Of a stretch of DNA of 11,863 bases, positions 4,820 through 11,046 are shown in pieces; the first letter of the stretch is position 1, and each line of letters starts with the position of its first letter. The position numbers were made by a program, and so were the translations under genes. Under the pieces are notes generated by a model. That model worked only from the letters and a program-made list of their open reading frames with translations, was not told the origin of the DNA and searched no databases. Source of the DNA: Stenotrophomonas_A sp035629025 (GTDB taxonomy: Bacteria > Pseudomonadota > Gammaproteobacteria > Xanthomonadales > Xanthomonadaceae); NCBI GenBank assembly GCA_035629025.1, contig DASPIU010000062.1, forward strand, positions 1 through 11,863, in the 5' to 3' direction.

Positions 4820-4841
4820 CCCATAGGAGCTGGAGAAGACC

Positions 4842-4889
4842 ATGCAACACACCATCAACGAAGCGCGGGGAGGCCGTCATGGCCGCTGA
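4842..4889 (+). CDS. possible 15-codon leader peptide before the replication gene
   Basis: An ORF MQHTINEARGGRHGR starts at ATG 4842 with GGAG at 4832-4835 and 6 nt of spacing. It ends in TGA 4887-4889, just inside the start of the replication gene (ATG 4879). Such an overlap could couple translation of the replication gene to the leader. The replication gene has its own GGGGAGG, so coupling is not required. Composition alone cannot prove a peptide this short. Confidence 0.35.
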   Translation: MQHTINEARGGRHGR

Positions 4890-5790
4890 GCACTGGCTGC
4901 GCTGGCACCACGGAACGATCACCGACCCGAAATGGCGGGTGATCGCTGCGCGCGCTGGGAACGCGTTGTCACGCAATGTCACGGTTGGTCACGTCGTGTC
5001 CGTTTGGGCTGCGATGCTGGAGTGCGCGTCACAGGCAAATCCGCGCGGAACGCTCGTCGGATGGTGCGATGAAGACGTGGCCGCGGCCCTGGGCCTGCCC
5101 GAGGAAGAGGTGGCCGCGATCCGCGCCGCGATGGAAGGCAAGACGGTTGCCGGCGACGAGCTCAGCGCGTGGAAACGTAGGCAGCCCAAGGCCGAGGACG
5201 GAACGGCAGCACAGCGGAAGCAGGCCCAGCGGGAGCGCGAGAGAGCTGCGGCTAAGCCCGTGACGGGCGGTGACTCTGGCGAAGGTCACGAGGTGTCACG
5301 GTCTGTCACGACAGAGACAGAGACAGAGACAGAGGAGAAAGATAAATCCTCGCTTCGCTCGGATTCGTCATCGGCTGCGCCGGATGACCGCCCGCCGGCT
5401 CCGGTTCGGATCGACCAGGCCAAGGCCGAACGGCTCGGCCAGGTCACCGCCGAGGCGATCGCCGCGTTCAACGCCAGCCTGCTGGTCAAGGCCAACGGCG
5501 GCTTGCTCGCATCCGTCAGCCCCACGGTGGGCAGGGAGCGCCGCCAGCAGCAGGTCAGGCGTTGCCTGCGGGTGGCGCGCCAGATTTCCCGGGAGACCTA
5601 CGGCACCGACCGCGTGCCGGCGCAGTTCTGGGTCGATTACTTCCAGGCCGTGGCCGCAGACGACTTCCACGCCGGGCGGCTGGGCGGCGGCCGTGGCCAC
5701 GAGAACTGGCTGCCCGACTTCGAGTTCCTGACGCAGGAAAAGACCATGCTCAAGGTCTACGACCGTGCCGCTGACGAGGCCGCGGCATGA
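4879..5790 (+). CDS. phage replication initiation protein, O-like (303 aa)
   Basis: The ATG at 4879 has GGGGAGG at 4867-4873. Residues 1-90 (MAAEHWLRWHHGTITDPKWR, then a helical stretch with CDEDVAAALGLPEEEVAAIR) look like the winged-helix N-terminus of phage replication organisers. A charged, disordered middle follows (about residues 95-180, including a TETETETE repeat). The C-terminal part (180-303) ends with a motif shared by phage replication proteins, HENWLPDFEFLTQEKTMLKV. Expected role: bind the origin and bring in the DnaB-type helicase encoded next, with which it overlaps by 4 bp. No DnaC-type loader is present. Its own gene carries the 10-bp phased repeats, like lambda O carrying ori. 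Confidence 0.8.
   Translation: MAAEHWLRWHHGTITDPKWRVIAARAGNALSRNVTVGHVVSVWAAMLECASQANPRGTLVGWCDEDVAAALGLPEEEVAAIRAAMEGKTVAGDELSAWKRRQPKAEDGTAAQRKQAQRERERAAAKPVTGGDSGEGHEVSRSVTTETETETEEKDKSSLRSDSSSAAPDDRPPAPVRIDQAKAERLGQVTAEAIAAFNASLLVKANGGLLASVSPTVGRERRQQQVRRCLRVARQISRETYGTDRVPAQFWVDYFQAVAADDFHAGRLGGGRGHENWLPDFEFLTQEKTMLKVYDRAADEAAA
4968..5002 (+). repeat. 10-bp phased GTCACG repeats, cluster 1 (putative origin)
   Basis: GTCACG occurs at 4968, 4978 and 4988, with a degenerate GTCCG at 4998. The period is exactly 10 bp, about one helical turn, so the repeats face one side of the DNA. A GTCACA at 5028 keeps the same phase. Ten is not a multiple of three, so the repeat is not a consequence of the encoded protein. 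Confidence 0.6.
5260..5310 (+). repeat. 10-bp phased GTCACG repeats, cluster 2, with inverted copies (putative origin)
   Basis: GTCACG lies at 5285, 5295 and 5305, again exactly 10 bp apart. The complementary motif GTGAC occurs at 5260 and 5270, also 10 bp apart, giving two inverted and three direct copies. A purine-rich ACAGAG tract and an AT-richer segment (GAGAAAGATAAATCC) follow at once, which could be an unwinding region. Confidence 0.6.
5311..5334 (+). repeat. ACAGAG hexamer tandem repeat, four copies
   Basis: Four perfect ACAGAG copies follow the second GTCACG cluster and encode the Thr-Glu repeat of the replication protein linker. A 6-bp period keeps frame. It could be a simple slippage-prone tract or part of the origin's purine strand. 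Confidence 0.7.
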
Positions 5791-7211
5791 GGCAGGCCAT
5801 CGAGCCCTCGCTGCGCGTCCCGCCGCATTCGGTCGATGCCGAGCAGGCGGTGCTCGGCGGCATCATGCTCTCGCCGCAGGCATTCCACCGGGTCGATGAT
5901 CTGCTGAGCCCCGGCGACTTCTACCGCCGCGACCACCAGCTCATCTACACCGCCATGCGCGAGCTCGAGGAGCGCAACCGCCCGTTCGACGCGGTCACCC
6001 TGGGCGAGTGGTTCGAGTCGCAGGGCAAGCTGGAGCTGGTCGGCGATGGTGCGTACCTGGTCGAGCTCGCGACCACCACGCCGAGCGCGGCCAACGTGCG
6101 CGCCTACGCCGAGATCGTGCACGACCGGGCGGTGAAGCGCGCGCTGATCGAGGCCGGCACCTGCATCGTCAACGACGCCTTCGGCAACGAGGCGGGCGAG
6201 GGGGAGGAGCAGCTGATCGCGGCGCAGGCGCGCCTGGCGGACGTGCTGCGCACCCAGCCATGCGAGCTGGAGACGCCCATCCCGGTGCTCAAGCGCATCG
6301 CGGAGAACCTGACCCGCCGCATCGAGCACGGTGCCGGCAGCATGGAAGGGCTGGCCACCGGCTATGCCGACCTCGACGAGATCCTGTGGGGGCTGAAGCC
6401 CGGTGACCTGGTCGTCGTCGCCGGCCGGCCTGGCATGGGCAAGACCACGCTGGCCATGAACATCGCCGAGCACGTGGCGCTGCGCCAGAACGTGCGCACT
6501 GCCATCCATTCGCTGGAGATGCCCTCCGACCAGCTGCTGACCCGCGCCATCTGCTCGGTGGGTCGCATCCCGCACGACCACGTGCGCCGCGCCGACCTGA
6601 CCGACGAAGACTGGAGCCGCTTCACCTCGGCGACCAGCATCCTGCGACACGCGCCGCTGGTCATCAGCAAGCCGCGCAACGCCCGGGTGCAGCAGATCAT
6701 CGCGCAGACGCAGCGCGAGCACTCGGTGAATCCGCTGGGTCTGGTGGTGATCGACTACCTGCAGCTGATGGACACCGCGGGGGCCGAGAACAAAAACCTG
6801 GGCATCAGCGAGGCCACGCGCGCGCTGAAGCTGATGGGCGTGGCCATGGGCGTGCCGGTGGTGCTGCTGAGCCAGCTGTCGCGCGAGGTCGACAAGCGGC
6901 CGAACAAGCGGCCGGTGCTGGCCGACCTGCGCGACTCCGGCTCGATCGAGCAGGACGCGGACGTGGTGATCTTCGTGTACCGCGATGAGGTCTACGACAA
7001 GGCCAGCCCGGACAAGGGGACAACCGAGGTCATCGTCGCCAAGCAGCGCAACGGCGCCACCGGTGAGTGCCGGCTGCAGACCAGGCTAGACGTGTGCCGC
7101 TTCGATCCGCTGTCGCCCGATTGGCGCCCGGCGATCGCACAGGATGAGACGCCGCGCCCGCGCCGCAGCGCGTTCGCGCGCAGGGCTCGCCCGGGGGAGG
7201 CGCAGGACTGA
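5787..7211 (+). CDS. dnaB: replicative DNA helicase, DnaB family (474 aa)
   Basis: Full-length DnaB-family protein with an N-terminal helical domain (VPPHSVDAEQAVLGGIMLSP at residues 11-30) and a RecA-like C-terminal domain. Walker A is GRPGMGKT (213-220), Walker B VVIDYLQLM (320-328), followed by LSQLSREVDKRPNKRPVLAD and the SGSIEQDADVV / VYRDE region (384-401), and the arginine-finger area KQRNGATG (419-426). It unwinds the replication fork as a hexamer with primase. The start overlaps the replication-protein stop (ATGA). A phage-borne DnaB beside an O-like gene is the P22 gp18/gp12 arrangement and avoids recruiting the host helicase through a DnaC-like factor. The C-terminal tail is Arg/Pro-rich and longer than the core needs. 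Confidence 0.96.
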   Translation: MRQAIEPSLRVPPHSVDAEQAVLGGIMLSPQAFHRVDDLLSPGDFYRRDHQLIYTAMRELEERNRPFDAVTLGEWFESQGKLELVGDGAYLVELATTTPSAANVRAYAEIVHDRAVKRALIEAGTCIVNDAFGNEAGEGEEQLIAAQARLADVLRTQPCELETPIPVLKRIAENLTRRIEHGAGSMEGLATGYADLDEILWGLKPGDLVVVAGRPGMGKTTLAMNIAEHVALRQNVRTAIHSLEMPSDQLLTRAICSVGRIPHDHVRRADLTDEDWSRFTSATSILRHAPLVISKPRNARVQQIIAQTQREHSVNPLGLVVIDYLQLMDTAGAENKNLGISEATRALKLMGVAMGVPVVLLSQLSREVDKRPNKRPVLADLRDSGSIEQDADVVIFVYRDEVYDKASPDKGTTEVIVAKQRNGATGECRLQTRLDVCRFDPLSPDWRPAIAQDETPRPRRSAFARRARPGEAQD

Positions 7212-7396
7212 TGGACGCCAAACGCGACCAGCTGAAGCTGCCGATCAAGCTCAAGCCCACGGCCGAGGATTACCGCGTTGCCGCTGCGCGCGCGCTGCAG
7301 AACCCCTGGGAAACGCCGGAGGCCTGCCAGCGCCGGCACGACTTCTACCTGTCCGAGGCCCAGCGCCTTGAGCGGGAAGTCAGGAGGGCTGCGTGA
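7211..7396 (+). CDS. small hypothetical protein (61 aa)
   Basis: The ATG at 7211 overlaps the dnaB stop as TGATG, with GGGGGAGG about 10 nt upstream. The product starts MDAKRDQLKLPIKLKPTAED and continues with helices (YRVAAARALQNPWETPEACQ). It is basic and helical with no membrane segment and no recognised family. It ends in a GTGA overlap with the next gene. Confidence 0.65.
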   Translation: MDAKRDQLKLPIKLKPTAEDYRVAAARALQNPWETPEACQRRHDFYLSEAQRLEREVRRAA

Positions 7397-8166
7397 AGCC
7401 AGCAGAGGCGAAAGCTCATTTCCCCACGGAGGCGTCGCTTTGCGAGCTCTTCACACGCGACATCCAGGCCGTCGAGGGGTGGACGTGCTACCCGGAAACG
7501 GCCGGCTTCGACATCCTGGCCGTGCATGCCTCTGGCCGGCAGATCGGCGTGGAGGCCAAGCTACAGCTCAACGCTAAGGTGGCCGACCAGATACTTCCCT
7601 CGGATTTCGACGCGCGCTATGGGCGGGAGGGGCCAGACCACCGGGTGGTGATCGTCGCGTGCATCACCGACGCAAGCGAAGGCATCGCGCGCATGCTCAA
7701 TATGCTCGGCGTGACGGTATGGACACCGCGCCATGACGGAAGGGCTCCCTACTTCAACGTTGCCAGCGAGCTGCACTACGAAGCCATCGCGGACCGCGAA
7801 GATGGCAAATGGCGCGAGGTTGCCCTGGGGCACGTGCTGTTCGACTGGAATCCGGTGCAGCGCTGCGCGCTGCCCGACATGGTGCCCAACGTCCCCGCCG
7901 GTGTGCCTGCGCCAATTCGCTGGACGCCGTGGAAGGCAGGAGCGCTCCGAGTGCTGGCCCTGTTGAAGCTCCACGGCCGCATCACCGCGAAACAGATCGC
8001 AGCCCAAGGCATCAGCCCCAGCACCTGGACGCAGCAGTGGCTCGCTCGCGCCCCCGACGCTGGCTTCTGGCTGCCGACCGACAAGACCCCGTTCCGACTG
8101 ATCGATCAGCACCCGGCCGAGTACGCAGCCGCGCTGGCCGAAATGTCGTCTGGGGAGGCCGCCTGA
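7393..8166 (+). CDS. PD-(D/E)XK nuclease-like protein with C-terminal winged-helix-like segment (257 aa)
   Basis: GTG start at 7393 with AGGAGGG at 7382-7388, overlapping the previous stop. The N-terminal part reads GWTCYPETAGFDILAV then GRQIGVEAKLQL. D40 on a strand followed 15 residues later by E55-A-K57 is the core pattern of PD-(D/E)XK nucleases (restriction-enzyme fold). A further strand VVIVACITD follows at 85-93. Residues 181-220 (GALRVLALLKLHGRITAKQI, then SPSTWTQQWL) look like a winged-helix DNA-binding unit. It lies among recombination nucleases in a nin-like operon, so a role in phage DNA recombination or host DNA cleavage is plausible. No specific family is claimed; homology beyond the motif is unverified. 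Confidence 0.7.
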   Translation: MKPAEAKAHFPTEASLCELFTRDIQAVEGWTCYPETAGFDILAVHASGRQIGVEAKLQLNAKVADQILPSDFDARYGREGPDHRVVIVACITDASEGIARMLNMLGVTVWTPRHDGRAPYFNVASELHYEAIADREDGKWREVALGHVLFDWNPVQRCALPDMVPNVPAGVPAPIRWTPWKAGALRVLALLKLHGRITAKQIAAQGISPSTWTQQWLARAPDAGFWLPTDKTPFRLIDQHPAEYAAALAEMSSGEAA

Positions 8167-8540
8167 TGCACAGCAAGAATGCGAAGGCGATGACCGCTGA
8201 GGAAGGGCAGCGCATAGAGCTGGCGAAGGTCGGCCCTTGCATGGCGTGCCTCGTGCTGGCGATGCGCGGGCTGCTTGAGCATGCCGCGGTGGTGGTTGGT
8301 TGCGACTACAACCACTGCAAGAGCGGCAACCTGCGCCGCGGCCATGCCTTCGGATTTGCGTTGTGCGTCTGGCACCACCGCCAGCACCCGATGTTCAACC
8401 TCTCAATGGGCGAGACCCGGGAGAAGTACGGTCCGAGCCTGATGGATGGCTCCCGGCTCTTCCACGACATCTATGGCACCGACGACGAGCTGATCGCCCA
8501 GCAGACCGCCGTCATCGAACTGAGGCAAGCAGCAGCATGA
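8166..8540 (+). CDS. Ref-like HNH nuclease family protein (124 aa)
   Basis: The ATG at 8166 overlaps the preceding stop (TGATG) with GGGGAGG upstream. Two metal-binding knuckles are visible: CMAC (C25, C28) and C46-x3-H50-C51, then RRGHAFGFALCVWHHR (H60, C67, H70, H71), followed by KYGPSLMDGSRLFHDIYGTD and DELIAQ. That order resembles the P1 Ref-type RecA-dependent nucleases (C-terminal HNH, 'GHxxxxxLCxxHH' and 'GPSL..G...F...YGT.DELL'). Ref cuts DNA at RecA-coated D-loops. This protein is shorter than P1 Ref and may be a nuclease core. The usual HH before the loop seems replaced by VVVGCDYNHC, so activity needs testing. Confidence 0.65.
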   Translation: MHSKNAKAMTAEEGQRIELAKVGPCMACLVLAMRGLLEHAAVVVGCDYNHCKSGNLRRGHAFGFALCVWHHRQHPMFNLSMGETREKYGPSLMDGSRLFHDIYGTDDELIAQQTAVIELRQAAA

Positions 8541-9058
8541 GCACGACCAACCGAACCGGCATCGGCGCCAAGGTGCGCGCGGTGTTCGCCAGTACCACCA
8601 CCGAGCTGACCATGGCCGACATCTGCACGACGGTCGGCGCCATCGAAAAGAAGGACCGCATGCGTGCCGCGTGGGCAACCCGCGACCTGGTCAAGGCCGG
8701 CTACGTCTCCCAGCGGGGCGAGCGGCTGCACAGCCGGTACCGCGCCACCGGCAAGAAGCAGCCGGAGCGCTCGCGGCGCACGCCCGAGGAACTGCGCGAG
8801 ATGACCCGGCAGGCGAGCCAGCGCTACCGGGCCCGCAATCCCGAGCGCGTGCGGGCCCTGGAGCGGCAGCGACGCAAGGCGCGCGCCCCCACTCGCAGGC
8901 CGGCGGCGCAACAGCCACGGCTTGCCCGTGTCGGCCTGGCCGCAGCGAACACGCCAGCGAAGGCGCGGCCAGCGCCGCCGCGCGCAGAGACCGTAGCCGA
9001 GTTCCTGGCGCGCGGCGGCCGCGTCGAGCGCCTGCAGACCGCATGGGAGGCCGCCTGA
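8537..9058 (+). CDS. hypothetical winged-helix-like phage protein with basic middle (173 aa)
   Basis: The start overlaps the previous stop (ATGA at 8537). Residues 8-66 read as a winged-helix or helix-turn-helix unit (GAKVRAVFASTTTELTMADI, then RAAWATRDLVKAGYVSQRG). Residues 78-120 are a strongly basic helix (RQASQRYRARNPERVRALER) likely to contact nucleic acid. An Ala/Pro/Arg linker follows, and the C-terminus carries TVAEFLARGGRVERLQTAW, a short motif shared by many otherwise unrelated phage proteins. Specific function unknown; DNA binding is inferred. Confidence 0.65.
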   Translation: MSTTNRTGIGAKVRAVFASTTTELTMADICTTVGAIEKKDRMRAAWATRDLVKAGYVSQRGERLHSRYRATGKKQPERSRRTPEELREMTRQASQRYRARNPERVRALERQRRKARAPTRRPAAQQPRLARVGLAAANTPAKARPAPPRAETVAEFLARGGRVERLQTAWEAA

Positions 9059-9420
9059 TGCTCGAGCTCACCCTCCCGTGGCCCGAGCGCCTGCTGCACC
9101 CGAATTCGCGCCCGCACTGGCGGCCGAAGGCAACGGCCACCAAGAGCGCCCGGGAGACGGCCCAGGTGCTGGCGATGGCGGCCGGTTGGAAAGCTGCGCA
9201 GCTTCCCGAGGGGAGGCTGCACCTGTGGATCGACTTCTACCCGCCGGACCGCCGCCGCCGCGACGACGACGGGCTGCTGGCCAGCTTCAAGGCCGCCCGC
9301 GATGGCCTGGCCCAGGCGCTGGGCATCGACGACAGCCGCTTCGTCAGCCACCCCATGTTGCGCGAGGAGGTGCGGCCGGGCGGCGAGGTCCATGTGCGCA
9401 TCACCGGTGGCCCGTCATGA
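9058..9420 (+). CDS. rusA: RusA-family Holliday junction resolvase (120 aa)
   Basis: Length and motifs match RusA: the N-terminal part HPNSRPHWRPKA near the dimer interface, and the acidic catalytic segment RRRDDDGLLASFKAARDGLA followed by LGIDDSRF. D69-D71, K78, D82 and D91-D92 are candidates for the metal-binding and catalytic residues. RusA resolves four-way junctions made during phage recombination and replication, and is often found in nin regions of lambdoid phages. The ATG overlaps the previous stop (TGATG) with GGGAGG upstream. The gene overlaps the next by 4 bp. Confidence 0.9.
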   Translation: MLELTLPWPERLLHPNSRPHWRPKATATKSARETAQVLAMAAGWKAAQLPEGRLHLWIDFYPPDRRRRDDDGLLASFKAARDGLAQALGIDDSRFVSHPMLREEVRPGGEVHVRITGGPS

Positions 9421-9638
9421 GCCGGCCCAGCTACCGGGTGGAGGTGGGCGGCCCACGCTCATCGGTGAACGCCGTGGCCGGCCTGGCCTTTCGCCTCGCC
9501 GCGGCATACCCGCAGCGGGTGCCGACGCCGCAGGAGCTGATGGACAGGTGGGGGATGCACCGAGCGACCGCGTATCGCTGGGTCCGAACAATGAAAGAGG
9601 CCAGGGGCCTACTGATGGAGGGGAACACAAATGGCTGA
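9417..9638 (+). CDS. small helix-turn-helix phage protein (73 aa)
   Basis: The start at 9417 overlaps the rusA stop as ATGA. Residues 36-60 read PTPQELMDRWGMHRATAYRW, a plain helix-turn-helix with the recognition helix HRATAYRWVRTMKEA. Residues 1-30 form a lead-in helix (VNAVAGLAFRLAAAYP). Position just before the antiterminator matches small DNA-binding nin proteins such as NinH, but sequence identity to NinH is not claimed. It overlaps the next gene by 8 bp. Confidence 0.75.
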   Translation: MSRPSYRVEVGGPRSSVNAVAGLAFRLAAAYPQRVPTPQELMDRWGMHRATAYRWVRTMKEARGLLMEGNTNG

Positions 9639-10329
9639 CGTAAGAGAGCTGCTGGCGCGACTGAACCCGCAGACGATCAAGTTCGACATCGGTAAGGGCG
9701 GCGGCGTGCCGGCGCTGACCAATCAGGATATTGCCGCAGCCCTGGCAATGGTTCCGGCCGGACTGGGTCGCGAGCTGTTGGAGGCGTGCTGGTGGCCGGA
9801 TGGTGCAGCACTACGCCGTCACCGCCTGCGGGACGCCGTGATCGCTCTGGTCGCCCCAGAGCTCCAGCGCCAGCAACGACGCTTGGCAGATGCCCGGACC
9901 GACCTAGGCTTGGCGGAAGTGTGCATGGGGTGGTCGGGTACAGTCACGGTTGAGCAGCGAGCCGAACGCGACAGGGCCGCTCAGCGCCTGGGGCAGATCA
10001 AGCGACAGTGCTGGCCGCTATCGACCTTGGAATCGCTGCCAACGCTCGCCACGGCGATCATTCGGGAGATCGCGCGCTGCAACCACTGTCCCATGTGCGA
10101 AGGGCGGGGGCAGGTAATGTCTGGCGCGCTGTTAGTCTCTTGCACGGTGTGCTCTGGTAGCGGCATCGTGCCGATCAGCGATCGTGCCCGTGCCAGCGCC
10201 ATCGGCAGGGATGAGTCAACCTACCGGGAAAGCTGGCGAAGCGTGTATGAGTGGATGTTGGCGCGGATGCGAGAGGCGGAACAGGAGGCGGCATGGCACC
10301 TCTTGCGCGCACTGGACCGTGCGGCCTGA
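9631..10329 (+). CDS. Q: Q-type late antitermination protein, phage 82 type (232 aa)
   Basis: A zinc-finger pair of DnaJ style, CPMCEGRG (C153, C156) and CTVCSGSG (C171, C174), is followed by a C-terminal helical block YRESWRSVYEWMLARMREAE. This arrangement and length fit the phage 82 antitermination Q family (Phage_antitermQ). The protein should load on RNA polymerase paused at the late promoter and let it read through terminators into lysis and structural genes. Its place at the end of the nin-like operon and before the endolysin is that of lambda Q. GGAGGGG precedes the ATG with about 7 nt of spacing. Confidence 0.8.
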   Translation: MADVRELLARLNPQTIKFDIGKGGGVPALTNQDIAAALAMVPAGLGRELLEACWWPDGAALRRHRLRDAVIALVAPELQRQQRRLADARTDLGLAEVCMGWSGTVTVEQRAERDRAAQRLGQIKRQCWPLSTLESLPTLATAIIREIARCNHCPMCEGRGQVMSGALLVSCTVCSGSGIVPISDRARASAIGRDESTYRESWRSVYEWMLARMREAEQEAAWHLLRALDRAA

Positions 10330-10370
10330 ATGCTCAGGGCTGGGTTGGTTAGAACAAAGGGGGTAACGCA

Positions 10371-10877
10371 ATGCAAGCAGTGTCTCTTACATCCGCGCTC
10401 GCAATCTACGCGGCGGTCCTCTCTACGGTTGTCTTCCTCTGGAACCTCTGGGGGAGTCGCCCTCGTGTAAGGGTGAGATTGGCCTTCGGCCTGCAAGATG
10501 GGAAAGTCGGCGTCCATGCCTCGATCCAAAATGTGTCAGGGCACGATATCCACTTAGCCGCGGCAAGTATCCTCTATCAGGATAGGCAGGCCAGTCTGCG
10601 AGAACGCATCAGAGACATGTGGGTGTACCGGCGGCTACCCCGGCGCGTGGGGTGGGTGCACACCAGGCTTTCCAACTATGGCCTCACTGACGGATTTCCT
10701 TTGGTTCTTGTCGCGAGAGATGCGCACCATGTCTTCATCCCGGAGGATGTCCTTCGGCAGTTGTTTCGTGGTGCCGCGAGCCAGAAAGTTGTCGTTTCAG
10801 TCCAGGACAAACTGTGGAACGACGTGTACTCCCAGGCGTTCACATATAGCCTGCCCCGGGTCAAGGTGGACCGATAG
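10371..10877 (+). CDS. membrane-anchored hypothetical protein, lower GC (168 aa), candidate moron
   Basis: A single N-terminal membrane helix (about residues 5-27, within LTSALAIYAAVLSTVVFLWN) is followed by a basic stretch (SRPRVRVR) that predicts a cytoplasmic C-terminal domain. The rest is a beta-rich domain starting with VGVHASIQNVSGHDIHLAAA and ending YSQAFTYSLPRVKVDR. This TM plus small beta-domain layout occurs in uncharacterised bacterial and prophage proteins. It is clearly less GC-rich than its neighbours and uses rarer codons, suggesting separate acquisition. AAAGGGGG precedes the ATG. Sitting between Q and the late terminator, it may be transcribed independently in the lysogen. 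Function unknown; exclusion or defence is speculation. Confidence 0.7.
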   Translation: MQAVSLTSALAIYAAVLSTVVFLWNLWGSRPRVRVRLAFGLQDGKVGVHASIQNVSGHDIHLAAASILYQDRQASLRERIRDMWVYRRLPRRVGWVHTRLSNYGLTDGFPLVLVARDAHHVFIPEDVLRQLFRGAASQKVVVSVQDKLWNDVYSQAFTYSLPRVKVDR

Positions 10878-10889
10878 ACCCACTTATCG

Positions 10890-10912
10890 GTGCGGGGTTG
10901 ATGCCCCCGCAC
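10890..10912. terminator. stem-loop after the membrane-protein gene
   Basis: GTGCGGGG (10890-10897) pairs perfectly with CCCCGCAC (10905-10912) around loop TTGATGC. Only TTCTA follows, so it is a weak intrinsic terminator at best. It lies 12 nt after the stop codon at 10877. Confidence 0.45.
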
Positions 10913-10927
10913 TTCTAGCAATAAATT
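10898..10927 (+). promoter_or_regulatory. candidate late promoter PR'
   Basis: TTGATG (10898-10903), 18 nt, TAAATT (10922-10927) is a moderate sigma-70 match (4/6 each). It would start a leader RNA near 10934 that ends at the terminator at 10977, a leader of about 44 nt. A short leader ending at a terminator is the known layout of Q-controlled late promoters. The -35 hexamer lies in the loop of the preceding stem-loop. Confidence 0.35.
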
Positions 10928-10949
10928 CGTACCATCGCACGCGAACCCG

Positions 10950-10977
10950 CCCCGGCCTATCAGCTGGGGTTTTTCTT
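10950..10977 (+). terminator. intrinsic terminator (tR'-like)
   Basis: CCCCGGC (10950-10956) pairs with GCTGGGG (10963-10969), one G-U pair included, with loop CTATCA, followed by TTTTTCTT. It is the only clear rho-independent terminator on the plus strand of the window. It lies just before the endolysin gene, so Q-modified polymerase would need to read through it. Confidence 0.8.
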
Positions 10978-11046
10978 GTCCCGTCCCTCGCCAGATCACC
11001 TTCGGCCCCCGCCGGGTCGCGGGCCGGGCACCCATTGGAGCAACGC

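Noticed and set aside
3837..4858. 295- and 232-codon minus-strand frames opposite the cII region
   Set aside because: Low-complexity Arg/Ala/Ser composition opposite well-supported overlapping plus-strand genes.
5345..5365. AATCC ... GGATT inverted repeat after the ACAGAG tract
   Set aside because: A 5-bp stem with a long loop; not distinguishable from chance, though it lies near the putative origin.
5757..6722. 321-codon minus-strand open frame opposite dnaB
   Set aside because: The plus strand here encodes a complete DnaB with all motifs. The opposite frame is a GC-driven shadow.
10880..10980. tRNA-like sequence in the gap before the endolysin
   Set aside because: The two stems do not fit a cloverleaf and no T-loop motif is present.
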